DNA of 64,000 nucleotides, from contig CAVVOF010000004.1 of assembly GCA_963749905.1 (NCBI GenBank), positions 744,001 through 808,000 on the forward strand, written 5' to 3'. Below are positions 36,394 to 44,977 of this stretch, in pieces (the stretch's first letter is position 1; each line of letters starts with the position of its first letter). This DNA comes from UBA10649 sp963749905 (GTDB lineage Bacteria; Actinomycetota; Actinomycetes; S36-B12). Position numbers and translations under genes: made by a program. The notes below the pieces were generated by a model, which did no database searches, was not told the origin of the DNA, and saw nothing but the letters and a program-made list of their open reading frames with translations.

Positions 36394-37119
36394 TCAGGCG
36401 GCCACGACCGGAGCGCGCCCGGCAGCGGGCACACTGCTGATCTCCGGCCGGAGCTCGAAGGCGGCATCCTCGGGAACGGAGATCCCGTCCAGGCCGACAC
36501 CGAGCGTGATGAGGCGGTACAGGTCGGGGAACATCCGTCGCTGCGCATCAGCCAGTCCCGACCAGTGGCCGAACACGGGGATGCTCGACTCCGAGCCCAG
36601 GTACGGAGCCGGAGCGGTGCCCGGCAGCGTCGAGAACAGGTAGCCGGCGTCGGCGAGGGCGCGGTAGGCGTGCGCATCCATGATCGCCGTCGCGGTCGCC
36701 ACCTCGTTGATCCGAGTGGACTTCATGATGGCGTGGTAGAGCGCGATCGCGACCATCATCTTCGGTCCGCGGAAGTCCCGGCGTACGCCGAGCGTGGCGA
36801 TATCCCAGGTGTGCGACACATCGATCTGCGCGGCAGCAGCCGCCCGCAGGCCGTCGACACCCCATGGATTGCGGGCCACATCGTTGAGCGTCTTGAGGCC
36901 TGCGGGACCCGGTTGGATCAGTCGGGCAGCACCGACGACGAAGCCGGAATCGTCGGAAACGGAGATGAAGAGTGACTGGTCATTGTATGGTCCGTACTCC
37001 TCATCGAGCTGATTTCGAGTGTTTCCGAAGGCCTCCAGGAAGACCGATTCCTCGCACTCGAGGGCGGCGTTCCGCAGGTCGTCACGGGGGTTGAAGTGCA
37101 GGTTCAGCAGCGCATTCAT
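36394..37119 (-). CDS. LuxI/FeeM-like GNAT-fold acyltransferase (possible autoinducer synthase)
   Basis: A 241-residue protein with the layout of acyl-homoserine-lactone synthases and FeeM-type N-acyl amino acid synthases: an N-terminal VFLEAFGNTRNQLDEEYGPY, a VVGAARLI strand with the conserved arginine, LKTLNDV, and a core WDIATLGVRRDFRG followed by an acyltransferase helix. The canonical LuxI ELSRFAV is replaced by ATLGVRR, so the exact product is open. ATG 37119 has GAGGAGG upstream. It lies 170 bases downstream of an AdoMet-decarboxylase-like gene on the same strand. No LuxR-type regulator is nearby. Confidence 0.68.
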   Translation of the reverse strand: MNALLNLHFNPRDDLRNAALECEESVFLEAFGNTRNQLDEEYGPYNDQSLFISVSDDSGFVVGAARLIQPGPAGLKTLNDVARNPWGVDGLRAAAAAQIDVSHTWDIATLGVRRDFRGPKMMVAIALYHAIMKSTRINEVATATAIMDAHAYRALADAGYLFSTLPGTAPAPYLGSESSIPVFGHWSGLADAQRRMFPDLYRLITLGVGLDGISVPEDAAFELRPEISSVPAAGRAPVVAA

Positions 37120-37289
37120 GTCGAATCCTCCTCGGTGCTGGGCCGTCAGCAGTGCGGCTCATTCGGACCATAGGAGGGTGGAGGCGCGGAGGAAATGCCC
37201 GATTCGGCGATCGATGAACGATCAAAATAGCCGAGGGAAAATGACAGGAATGTAAGTTACGGGAGGTTCAGCGAGTGATTGCTGGGACC

Positions 37290-37667
37290 TCAGAAGTCCC
37301 GGTGCACCACTTTGGTCGCGCGGAAGAAGTCGCGGGTGAAGGCCACCGCGCGCGCGCTGCTGAAGGCCTTGCAGGTGTAGATGTCGACGCTGAAGAACAG
37401 CCGCGGCTGGTCCCAGGCGTAGAAGTGCGCTCCCGACGTCTCCCAGTGGATCCACCCGGCCCAGCCGTAGGTGTCCGACTGGTGCGTCACCGGGTGCAGC
37501 AGCGTGGTCATCTCCAGGACCTCGGACAGCTGCGACAGGTAGGCCTCGATCTGACGGGCGCTGATCGGCTCCGTCACCAGTCCCTCGATGACCAGCCGCT
37601 GCCGCAGGATGTCGGGCGCAAGGTCAACCATCCCGGAGGTGTGCAGGATGGGGGTCTCGGCAGTCAC
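37290..37667 (-). CDS. S-adenosylmethionine decarboxylase-like protein
   Basis: A 125-residue protein, the length of bacterial class 1B AdoMetDC. The C-terminal half aligns with SpeD: a WETSGAHFYAW segment in place of the self-cleaving ESH...H loop, then FSVDIYTC with the conserved cysteine. The loop is two residues longer than in SpeD, with ETS replacing ES, so pyruvoyl formation is uncertain. GTG 37667 follows GAGGAG. No spermidine synthase of the classical kind is adjacent; the neighbour is the LuxI-like gene, another family that can use AdoMet. Confidence 0.65.
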   Translation of the reverse strand: MTAETPILHTSGMVDLAPDILRQRLVIEGLVTEPISARQIEAYLSQLSEVLEMTTLLHPVTHQSDTYGWAGWIHWETSGAHFYAWDQPRLFFSVDIYTCKAFSSARAVAFTRDFFRATKVVHRDF

Positions 37668-37795
37668 GAGGTCTCCTCGAGGCAATGGCGGGGGCGAACC
37701 GCCTGGGGGGAAGGCGCCTTCGCCAGCAGACTAGAGGCAAATGGGACTGTTGGGGAAGTTGAGGGGGGTGTGTCGTGTGAAACAAATGTGACGTT

Positions 37796-38266
37796 TCAGT
37801 CACCTTGCAGGGCGTGACCGGCCATCTCCGCGTTCGACAGCCGGACATCCGGCTCCCGCTCCTCGTTGCCCTGCCCGTCGGTCTCCTCGACCACCACGAA
37901 CCCGTGCCGCCGGTAGAAGTCCAGCGCCCGCACGTTCCGGGCGAACGCCCACAGCTGCACCGCCGGTGCTTCCTCGGCCACCACCCGGGCCAGCAGCGCA
38001 CTGCCCACGCCCAGGCCCTGGTGCGCCGGATCCACGTACAAGTGGCGGAGCCAGCCGTCCCGATGGATGGCGAACCCGACGACCCGTCCGTCCACCTCGG
38101 CCCCACACGACGCGGAGTCCGCGAGCTCTCGCGCGAAGAAGGCGTGATCCTCGTCCGGCGTGTGCACGACGCGCAACCAGGGCATCGCCGCGGTGCGGCT
38201 GCTGTGGAAGACCGCGACGACCGCCTCGGCATCGTCGGGACCAAGGGCGCGGATCGTGCCGATCAC
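37796..38266 (-). CDS. GNAT family N-acetyltransferase
   Basis: A 156-residue acetyltransferase. The acetyl-CoA binding segment is LYVDPAHQGLGVGSALLARV, followed by the ARNVRALDFYRRHGF motif typical of the family. The acceptor is unknown. The start is GTG 38266, with TATCCT six bases upstream; longer in-frame starts would overlap the M23 peptidase gene. Confidence 0.85.
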   Translation of the reverse strand: MIGTIRALGPDDAEAVVAVFHSSRTAAMPWLRVVHTPDEDHAFFARELADSASCGAEVDGRVVGFAIHRDGWLRHLYVDPAHQGLGVGSALLARVVAEEAPAVQLWAFARNVRALDFYRRHGFVVVEETDGQGNEEREPDVRLSNAEMAGHALQGD

Positions 38267-38278
38267 CCGGGCAGGATA
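38267..38278 (-). promoter_or_regulatory. Leaderless -10 element for the GNAT gene
   Basis: TATCCT followed by six bases and GTG 38266. Confidence 0.6.
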
Positions 38279-38300
38279 GGCGGCCGGGCCGGTCGACGGC

Positions 38301-38918
38301 TCAGGAGTTGGAGAAGACCTCGCCGGCGACACTGGCATCGCCGGCCGGCGCTCGCGACGGTTCCGGTTCGGGCTCCTCAACCGGCTCGGGCTCTTCGGAC
38401 TTCGCCGGGGAACTGGGCGCCTTGGAGTCGTCCAGGCCGCACACGCGGGTGATCAGCGGCTCCGGATCGACCGCCGCCGACTCCCCGCCGCTGCGCCAGT
38501 ACTCGAAGTGCAGGTGCACGGACCCCGGCGAACCGGTGTCGCCCATCAGCCCGATGACCTCACCGGCCTTGACCCGCTGGCCGCCCTTCACGAGCACCTT
38601 GTCCATGTGCCCGTAGTAGAACTTCGACCCGCTTCGCCCGCGCATCACGATCTGGAGGGCGCCATTGCTCTGCAGCTTCGTGCGGTCGATGACGCCGGCT
38701 TCGATGGCGCGGATGGGCGAGCCGCGCTTGCCGCCCAAGTCGATTCCGGCGTGCGCGCGGCGCCCCCGATCGGCGCCCCAGCCGGCACCGACCCAGAAGT
38801 CCTCCGCGGGGCAGACACGCGGCCCGGAACGTTCGGCTCCCGAGGCGGGGGAGGCCAGGACGACGGAGCCGAGGGCAAGAGCCGAGGCGACAGCGACAGC
38901 AGCGCAGCGACGCAGCAT
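38301..38918 (-). CDS. Secreted M23 (LytM-type) peptidase
   Basis: A 205-residue exported protein with a signal peptide ending in ASGA near residue 30, acting on peptidoglycan. The LytM core has HAGIDLGG (zinc histidine and aspartate), YYGHM and HLHFE, all metal and catalytic residues present. The C-terminus is a proline/glutamate-rich tail (EPEPVEEPEPEPS), perhaps a wall spacer. ATG 38918 follows GGAGG. Confidence 0.9.
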   Translation of the reverse strand: MLRRCAAVAVASALALGSVVLASPASGAERSGPRVCPAEDFWVGAGWGADRGRRAHAGIDLGGKRGSPIRAIEAGVIDRTKLQSNGALQIVMRGRSGSKFYYGHMDKVLVKGGQRVKAGEVIGLMGDTGSPGSVHLHFEYWRSGGESAAVDPEPLITRVCGLDDSKAPSSPAKSEEPEPVEEPEPEPSRAPAGDASVAGEVFSNS

Positions 38919-39028
38919 CCGACCTCCGCGGCTCAGCCGCGGATCGCGGCCCGGAAATGTTCCCGTCGACGTTACCGGACCGTTATCGATTGGCCAAGTC
39001 CGTCGGCAACCCACCCGCGGGCGAAGGG

Positions 39029-39079
39029 ACTCCGGTAGGTTCGAGACTCCGGTAGGTTCGAGGCTCCGGTAGCTTCGAC
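39029..39079. repeat. Three 17-bp tandem repeats
   Basis: Two identical units ACTCCGGTAGGTTCGAG and a third differing at three positions (GCTCCGGTAGCTTCGAC), between the divergent M23 peptidase and the small secreted protein gene. Confidence 0.85.
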
Positions 39080-39142
39080 GAGGCGGCCAGCGCGCTGCCC
39101 GGGCCGAGCCGCCCACCGCCCACCGCCCACCCGGGAGGTTCC

Positions 39143-39574
39143 ATGACAGCTCGTCGAGCACTCGTCACCCTGATTGCTGTCGCCGGCACCGTCGCCGCGC
39201 CGTTGGCGCTGGCCCCGGCCGCATCTGCCGCCGAGGGCAAGCCGGTGGTGATCAACTGCCTGGGCAAGGGGGTCACCAAGCCCAAGGAGATCGTGCTCGC
39301 CTGCGCCGACGCCGGCATCATGATCGACGCCATCCGGTGGACGTCATGGACGAACAACAAGGCAACCGGTCGCGGGACGCTGGTCTGGAACACCTGCCTC
39401 CCCACGGACTGCGCATCCGGCATCGTGGAGAAGTATCGGGTCCGCATCACGCTGGGCGGCCTGGCCTCTGGCCCGGACATCGATGTGTTCTCGCAGGCGT
39501 CCTTGCGCTTCCCGCAGGGCGGCCCTGCGGGCCTGGAGACGGGCAGCTACACCCTCGACAACGACCTTCGCTGA
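39143..39574 (+). CDS. Small secreted protein of an uncharacterised actinobacterial family
   Basis: A 143-residue exported protein; the signal peptide ends ASAAEGK near residue 31. Four cysteines (INCLGKG, LACADAG, NTCLPTDC) probably form two disulfides. An IRWTSWTNNKATGRGTL segment is characteristic of a widespread actinobacterial secreted family without assigned function. ATG 39143 follows GGGAGG. A stretch of CGCCCAC repeats and three 17-bp tandem repeats lie upstream. Confidence 0.75.
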   Translation: MTARRALVTLIAVAGTVAAPLALAPAASAAEGKPVVINCLGKGVTKPKEIVLACADAGIMIDAIRWTSWTNNKATGRGTLVWNTCLPTDCASGIVEKYRVRITLGGLASGPDIDVFSQASLRFPQGGPAGLETGSYTLDNDLR

Positions 39575-39609
39575 AGCCGACACTCGCCACGCGACAGGAC
39601 CTCCACCCC

Positions 39610-41662
39610 ATGCCCCGTCTGATCGGACGCCCCGGATGGATCACCCGGTGGGCCACTGACACTCCCGTTCAGGCGGGCATTGCGGCCGCCTCGTGGTCCG
39701 TCGCCGGCTCGTTCGCCCGGGGCCTGCTGCCCCGAAGCCCCCGGCAGCAGGCGATCGCCACGGGGGTGGTGGCCGCGGCGCACTACCAGCTCGGCGCCAC
39801 GAGCTGGGCGACGCTGCAGGCCATCGGGTCGCTGCCAGGGACCCGCCCGGGGGTCCGGGCGAACGCCATCCTCGTCGGCCAGCGGCATCGCCGCGGGCCT
39901 GACCATGTCCGCGCTCGCCGAGCGGCAGTCCGGCCAGTCACTCGTCGCCGCCGGCGTCGGGACCGCCGGGCGGATGCTCTCCTTCGCTGCCCTGGCTGGC
40001 GGTGCCTCCGCGGTCTGGGACGACGTGCTGCACCGGCGCTTGGGGCTGACTCCGGGTCTCGACACCACGGTCGTGCCCTCAGCCGTGACCGGCGGCCTGG
40101 TGGTGGCTGTGAGCCTGCTCCAGCGGCACCGGCGCGCGCGGGAGTTCGGCCTGATCGAGCCGGAGCGGCATGCGGTCGACGGTCGGAAGAAGCTGCTCGG
40201 AGTAGCCGGCATCGGCATCGCTTCCGGCATCGGCTTCATGACGGTCACCAGCGGTGAGCAGGCCGCGGCCCATCTCATCGAGCGCGGGATCGCGCGAATG
40301 ACGGGATCCGACTCGGGGGCGCTCGGCGCACTCGTCGCGCACGGCATCGTGCTGGGCACCCTCGCGGCCGGCGGGGTCACCGCGGTCAACGCCATCGCGG
40401 CCCGCGTCCAGAAGCGGGACGACATCATCGAGCCCGCCTATCCCGTGCCCCCCACGTCCGCGCACGTGTCAGCGGGGCCGGCCAGTCGGATGCCCTTCGA
40501 CGCGCTCGGGAAGGAGGGCCGGCGGTTCGTCCTGATGGCCCTGAGCGCCGATGACATCTCGGCTGTCATGGGCGAACCGGCCATCGATCCGGTGCGCGTG
40601 GTCGGCGGCTACGAGGCGGCCTCCTCGATCGAGGAACGCGCTCAGCTCACCGTCGAGGACATGGAGGCGTGCGGCGCGTTCGACCGCCGACTGATCTGCG
40701 TGGGCTCGCCCACCGGTGTCGGCTACTTCAACTACTCGGTGGCCGAGGCGCTCGAGTACCTGACCCGCGGTGACTGCGCGATCGTCGTGCCGCAGTACGC
40801 CCTGGTGCCTTCCGCCCTCGCACTGCCGCGCACCCAGGAGGCGGAGGACCTCACCCGAGCGGTGCTGAGCCTGATCCGCGAGCGCCTGGCCACCCGACCG
40901 CCTGACGAGCGACCGCTCGTGGTGCTGGTCGGCGAGAGCCTCGGCGCGAACGTCGCACTCGACCTCGCGGCCGACGAGGGGCGGGTCGAACTCGACCGCT
41001 TCGACGTGCTGGGAGTCGACGGTGGCCTGTACCTCGGCGTTCCGTTCCGCAGCCGCGTCTGGCGGGCGTGGCGCCCCGACCCCGTGTCGGCGGATCCGTC
41101 CGGCCGCTTGGTCCTGGTGAGCCAGCCTGACGAGATCGAACCGCCCCCGGCCGGCACCGTGCGCCATCTGATGGTCGTGCACCACGACGATCCGGTGAAC
41201 AAGTACGGCTACCGGATGCTGCTCCAGCCCCCCTGGTGGATGGGGTCCCCCGCCGACCGGCCGCCCCTGGTGCCGCGCGAGACGAAGTTCCGCCCCATCA
41301 CGACCTTCGTGCTGGCGACGATCGACCTGCTGAACGGGATGCAGTCCAAGCCCGGAACGTTCGTCCGCCGCGGTCACGACTACCGCATCGACATCCGGTC
41401 CGGACTGCAGGCCGCGTTCGGCCTGACCGCGAACGACGTGCAGGTGGCCGCCGTCGAGCAGGCCCTGCGCAGCCGTGAGCGGGAGTGGGCCACTCGGCGC
41501 ATGATCGCCCGCAAGCTGGACAAGGCGCGTCGAGCCATCGAGCAGCAGCTCGCTCAGTGGGGGTCGGCACCGATCGAGGTGGCCGACCTCGATCCGACGC
41601 TCGCCGGGCTGCCCGACGCCAAGTCCCGGTTCGGCATGATCAGCGGGCCGCCCGGGCTCTGA
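39610..41662 (+). pseudogene. Alpha/beta-hydrolase family membrane protein (Abhydrolase_9 type), frameshifted
   Basis: About 680 residues in two frames. The N-terminal membrane domain begins MPRLIGRPGW and breaks near 39879 at GTCGGCCAGCGG; removal of one C restores ILVGSGIAAGLTM. The C-terminal hydrolase domain has the nucleophile elbow GESLG with preceding LVVLVGES, and a HHDDPVNKY segment containing a likely catalytic aspartate/histidine. Mycobacteria and other Actinomycetota carry such membrane-anchored hydrolases of unknown substrate. It ends four bases from the convergent GcvT-family gene. Confidence 0.78.
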
Positions 41663-41665
41663 GCG

Positions 41666-44117
41666 CTAGGCGCGGATGCGCTCGTTCCGGGGGTCGTACA
41701 TCGGGCGCAGGGACGCGAGCGCCGGCAGCCGCTGTCCTGCGACGTCCACCTCCCAGGCACCGGTGTCGAGCCACTCCGTGGTGAGCGGTCCCTCGGCCGA
41801 CAGCATCGCCAGCCCCACGGCCCCGCCCAGCGTGTGCCCGTACGACGCAGCGCGCACGTAGCCGACCTCGAGGCCGTCACGCAGCACGATCTCGCCGTGG
41901 TGCAGCAGCGGCTCGGGGTCGAGAAGCCGCACCTGGGCCAGCCTGCGGCGTGGGGGGCCCTGCTCCTTCTGCCGCAGGACCGCGTCCCGTGCCGACGAAG
42001 TCGACCGGCTTGTCCAGGTCCACGGCGAAGCCGAGCCCCGCCTCGAAGACCGTGTCGGTGTTGTCGATGTCGTGGCCGAAGTCGCGGTAGCCCTTCTCCA
42101 TCCGCAGGCTGGCCAGCGCCTTCAGTCCGACGTGCCGAAGCCCGAACTCCGTACCCGCCTGTACCAGCTGCTCGTAGACATGGACGGCCATCTCGGTCGG
42201 CACGTACAGCTCGTAGCCCAGTTCGCCCAGGTAGGTGATCCGCACGCACAGGGCACGCGCGAAGCCGAGGTCGATCTCGCGTGCCGTTCGGAACGGGAAC
42301 GCTTCATTGGACAGGTCGACGGACGTCAGCGACTGCAGCAGTCGACGGGACTCCGGTCCCTGCACGTTCAACTGCGCCCAGGCCGACGTGACGTCGGTGG
42401 TCGTCGCGTGCGCACCGCCGCTGAACCGGCGGAGTCGGGCGCGGACGTGGCCGTGGGCGGTGTCCGATGCCACCACCAGGAAACGGTCCTCGTCGAGCTT
42501 GGTGACCGTGAGGTCGGCCTCGAGGGTGCCACCCTCGTTGAGCCACTGCGTGTAGGTGATCACGCCCGGGGGTCCGTCCACCCGGTTCGCGGACAGCCGC
42601 TCCAGCACGGCGCCCGCATCGCGTCCCTGAACGAGGAACTTGGACATGAACGACATGTCCATCAGCCCGACGCCTTCGCGGATGCTCCGATGCTCCTCAG
42701 CCCAGTACGGGAACCAGTTCTGGCGACCCCAGGACAGCTCCGACACCTCGGGCGCTACCCCTTCGGGGGCATACCAGTCGGCGCCCTCCCATCCGCTGAC
42801 GTCACGGAAGTACGCGCCTCGCTCGGCCAGCAGGTGGTGGACCGGTGATCGCTTCACGCCACGCGCGGTCAGCATCGAGCGCCCGGGGAAGTGCGTCTGA
42901 TACACCATGCCGAGCGTCTCGACCGTGCGCTCCGCCCGGTAGCGAGGGTTGAGCTGGAAGTCCTGCATCCGGTCGATGTCGAACCCCGTCACGTCGACGT
43001 CGGGCCGGCCGTCCACGATCCACTGCGCCACGATTCGGCCCATGCCGCCGCCGGTGAGGATCCCCACGGAGTTCATCCCGGCCGCCACGAAGTAGTTGTC
43101 GAGGTCGGGTGCCTCGCCGACGATCGGGGCGAGGTCGGGCGTGAAGGACTCCGGGCCGCAGAAGAAGGTGCGGATCCCGCTCTCGAGCGTGATCGGCACC
43201 CGCTGCATGGCGCGTTCCAGGTACGGCCCCATCCGATCCCAGTCCGGGGCGAGCTGGCCGAACGAGAAGTCGTCCGGGATCCCGTCCACGCTCCACGGTG
43301 CGCAGACCGGCTCGAACAGGCCGACCATCAGGCCGGCCCCCTCCTCCCGGTAGTACCCATGCCGGGACGGGTCCTCGAACACCGGCCACTCCGGATCGAC
43401 GCCGTCGATGGGCTCAGTGATCAGGTAGTAGTGCTCGGCGGCCTGGAGCGGGATCACCACCCCGTTCCGCTCGCCGAGTTGCCGTGCCCACATGCCCGCG
43501 CAGTTGACGACGTACTCGCACTCGATGTCGCCCCGCGTGGTCGAGACGCCCACGACGCGACGATCGCGGGTGAGCACCTGCTCGACGCTGACCCCTTCGA
43601 CGATGCGTACCCCGGACAGCCGGGCGCCCTTGGCAAGCGCCATCGTGGCGTCCACCGGGTTGACGCGGCCATCCTCGGGAACGTAGAAGCCGGCGAGGAG
43701 GTCGGACACATCGGCCAGCGGGAAGAGCTCCGCCATCTCGCCCGGCCCGATCTCCTCCACCGTCAGGCCGACGTGCCGGTTGAACGCGGCCACTCGCCGG
43801 TACTCCTCCAGCCTCCCCGGATCCGCCGCCGCCTCGATGAACCCGACCGGGCGGAACCCAGTGGACTGACCGGTCTCCGCCTCCAGCCGGGAGTACAGGT
43901 CCCTCGTGTACAGGCGCATGGCCATCGACGTCTCGCTGAAGGACCCGAAGCACGTCATCAGGCCCGCGGCGTGCCACGTCGTCCCGGACGTCAGCCGGTC
44001 GCGCTCCACCAGCACCACATCGGTCCAGCCGAGCTTCCCGAGGTGATAGGCGATCGACGTGCCGATGACACCTCCGCCGATGATGACGACGCGGGCGCGG
44101 GCGGGCAGGTCGCTCAT
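41666..44117 (-). pseudogene. FAD-dependent oxidoreductase / GcvT aminomethyltransferase fusion (dimethylglycine dehydrogenase-like), frameshifted
   Basis: About 815 residues: an N-terminal DAO-type FAD domain (VVIIGGGVIGTSIAYHLG), then a folate-binding GCV_T domain with a C-terminal barrel, the architecture of dimethylglycine/sarcosine dehydrogenases that pass formaldehyde to tetrahydrofolate. The frame breaks near 41990 (GGCACGGGAC); in the +1 frame RDAVLRQKEQ continues to the C-terminal LGGAVGLAML piece. Only the last 110 residues are affected. The start is fixed by TAGGCT 7 nt before ATG 44117. It is divergent from the K+ channel. Confidence 0.85.
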
Positions 44118-44130
44118 GCAAATCAGCCTA
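44118..44130 (-). promoter_or_regulatory. Leaderless -10 element for the GcvT-family gene
   Basis: TAGGCT followed by seven bases and ATG 44117. Confidence 0.62.
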
Positions 44131-44182
44131 GTGAGCGCGTGCCTGCGAGCCGCTCGTCCATCGCCGGGCCATCATGGTGCGC

Positions 44183-44977
44183 ATGTCATCGGATCGTGAG
44201 CTGGAGGAAGCCGAGGAGAAGGCTGGGCTGCGCAACCCCGGCTACGAGATCTTCATGGCGGCACTGTCCGTGCTGTCCATCGTCAACCTGATCCTGGCCT
44301 GGTTCATCGAGGACGAGTCACTGGACTACGTCATCACCGGCGTGAACTTCCTGCTCACCCTGTGCTTCGCCGCGGACTTCACCTACCGGATCTGGACCGC
44401 GCCCAACCGCTCGCACTACTTCTTCCGCGACTTCGGCTGGGCGGACATGCTCGCCAGCATCCCGTTCGCGCAGACGAACGTTCTCCGCGTCTTCCGGCTC
44501 ATCAAGGTCTACCGGCTCCTACGGGACTACGGCCCGCGCAACATCGTGCGGAGCCTCATCAAGGACCGCGCGGACAGCGCCCTGCTGTCCCTGTTCTTCA
44601 TCGGCATCATCATGCTCGAGTTCGGCAGTCTGCAGATGCTCCGCTTGGAGGGCAACGCGCCGGACTCGAACATCACCAACGCGTCAGACGCGCTCTGGTA
44701 CGTGATCGTGACGATGGCGACGGTCGGGTACGGCGACACGTTCCCCGTGACCAACCCCGGTCGGGCCATGGGCGTCGTCATCATTGTCGTCGGCGTCGGC
44801 ATCTTCGGCACCCTCACCGGCTTCCTGGCGAACGCCTTCCTCTCACCCCGGAAGAAGTCGAAGGGCGAAGAGGTGACGGACGTGCAGCAGCAGCTGGCCA
44901 CGCTGAAGGCGCTCGCCGAGCAGCAGCAGCAGGCGCTGGCCGAGCTCGAGGCGTTGATCCAGAAGGGCCAGCGCTAG
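44183..44977 (+). CDS. Voltage-gated-type potassium channel
   Basis: Six-helix ion channel subunit of about 264 residues. S4-like arginines and lysines appear in LRVFRLIKVYRLLRDY. The pore loop has the selectivity filter TVGYGD at residues 180-185. A glutamine-rich coiled coil ends the protein (QQQLATLKALAEQQQQALAEL), probably a tetramerisation element. Start choice: ATG 44183 has CATCAT seven bases upstream; ATG 44174 in frame is the alternative. The 3' end overlaps the convergent neighbour by four bases. Confidence 0.9.
   Translation: MSSDRELEEAEEKAGLRNPGYEIFMAALSVLSIVNLILAWFIEDESLDYVITGVNFLLTLCFAADFTYRIWTAPNRSHYFFRDFGWADMLASIPFAQTNVLRVFRLIKVYRLLRDYGPRNIVRSLIKDRADSALLSLFFIGIIMLEFGSLQMLRLEGNAPDSNITNASDALWYVIVTMATVGYGDTFPVTNPGRAMGVVIIVVGVGIFGTLTGFLANAFLSPRKKSKGEEVTDVQQQLATLKALAEQQQQALAELEALIQKGQR

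Noticed and set aside
39029..39079. GGTTCGAG segments that look like tRNA T-arms
   Set aside because: They are part of a 17-bp tandem repeat; no acceptor stem, D-arm or anticodon arm can be folded around them.
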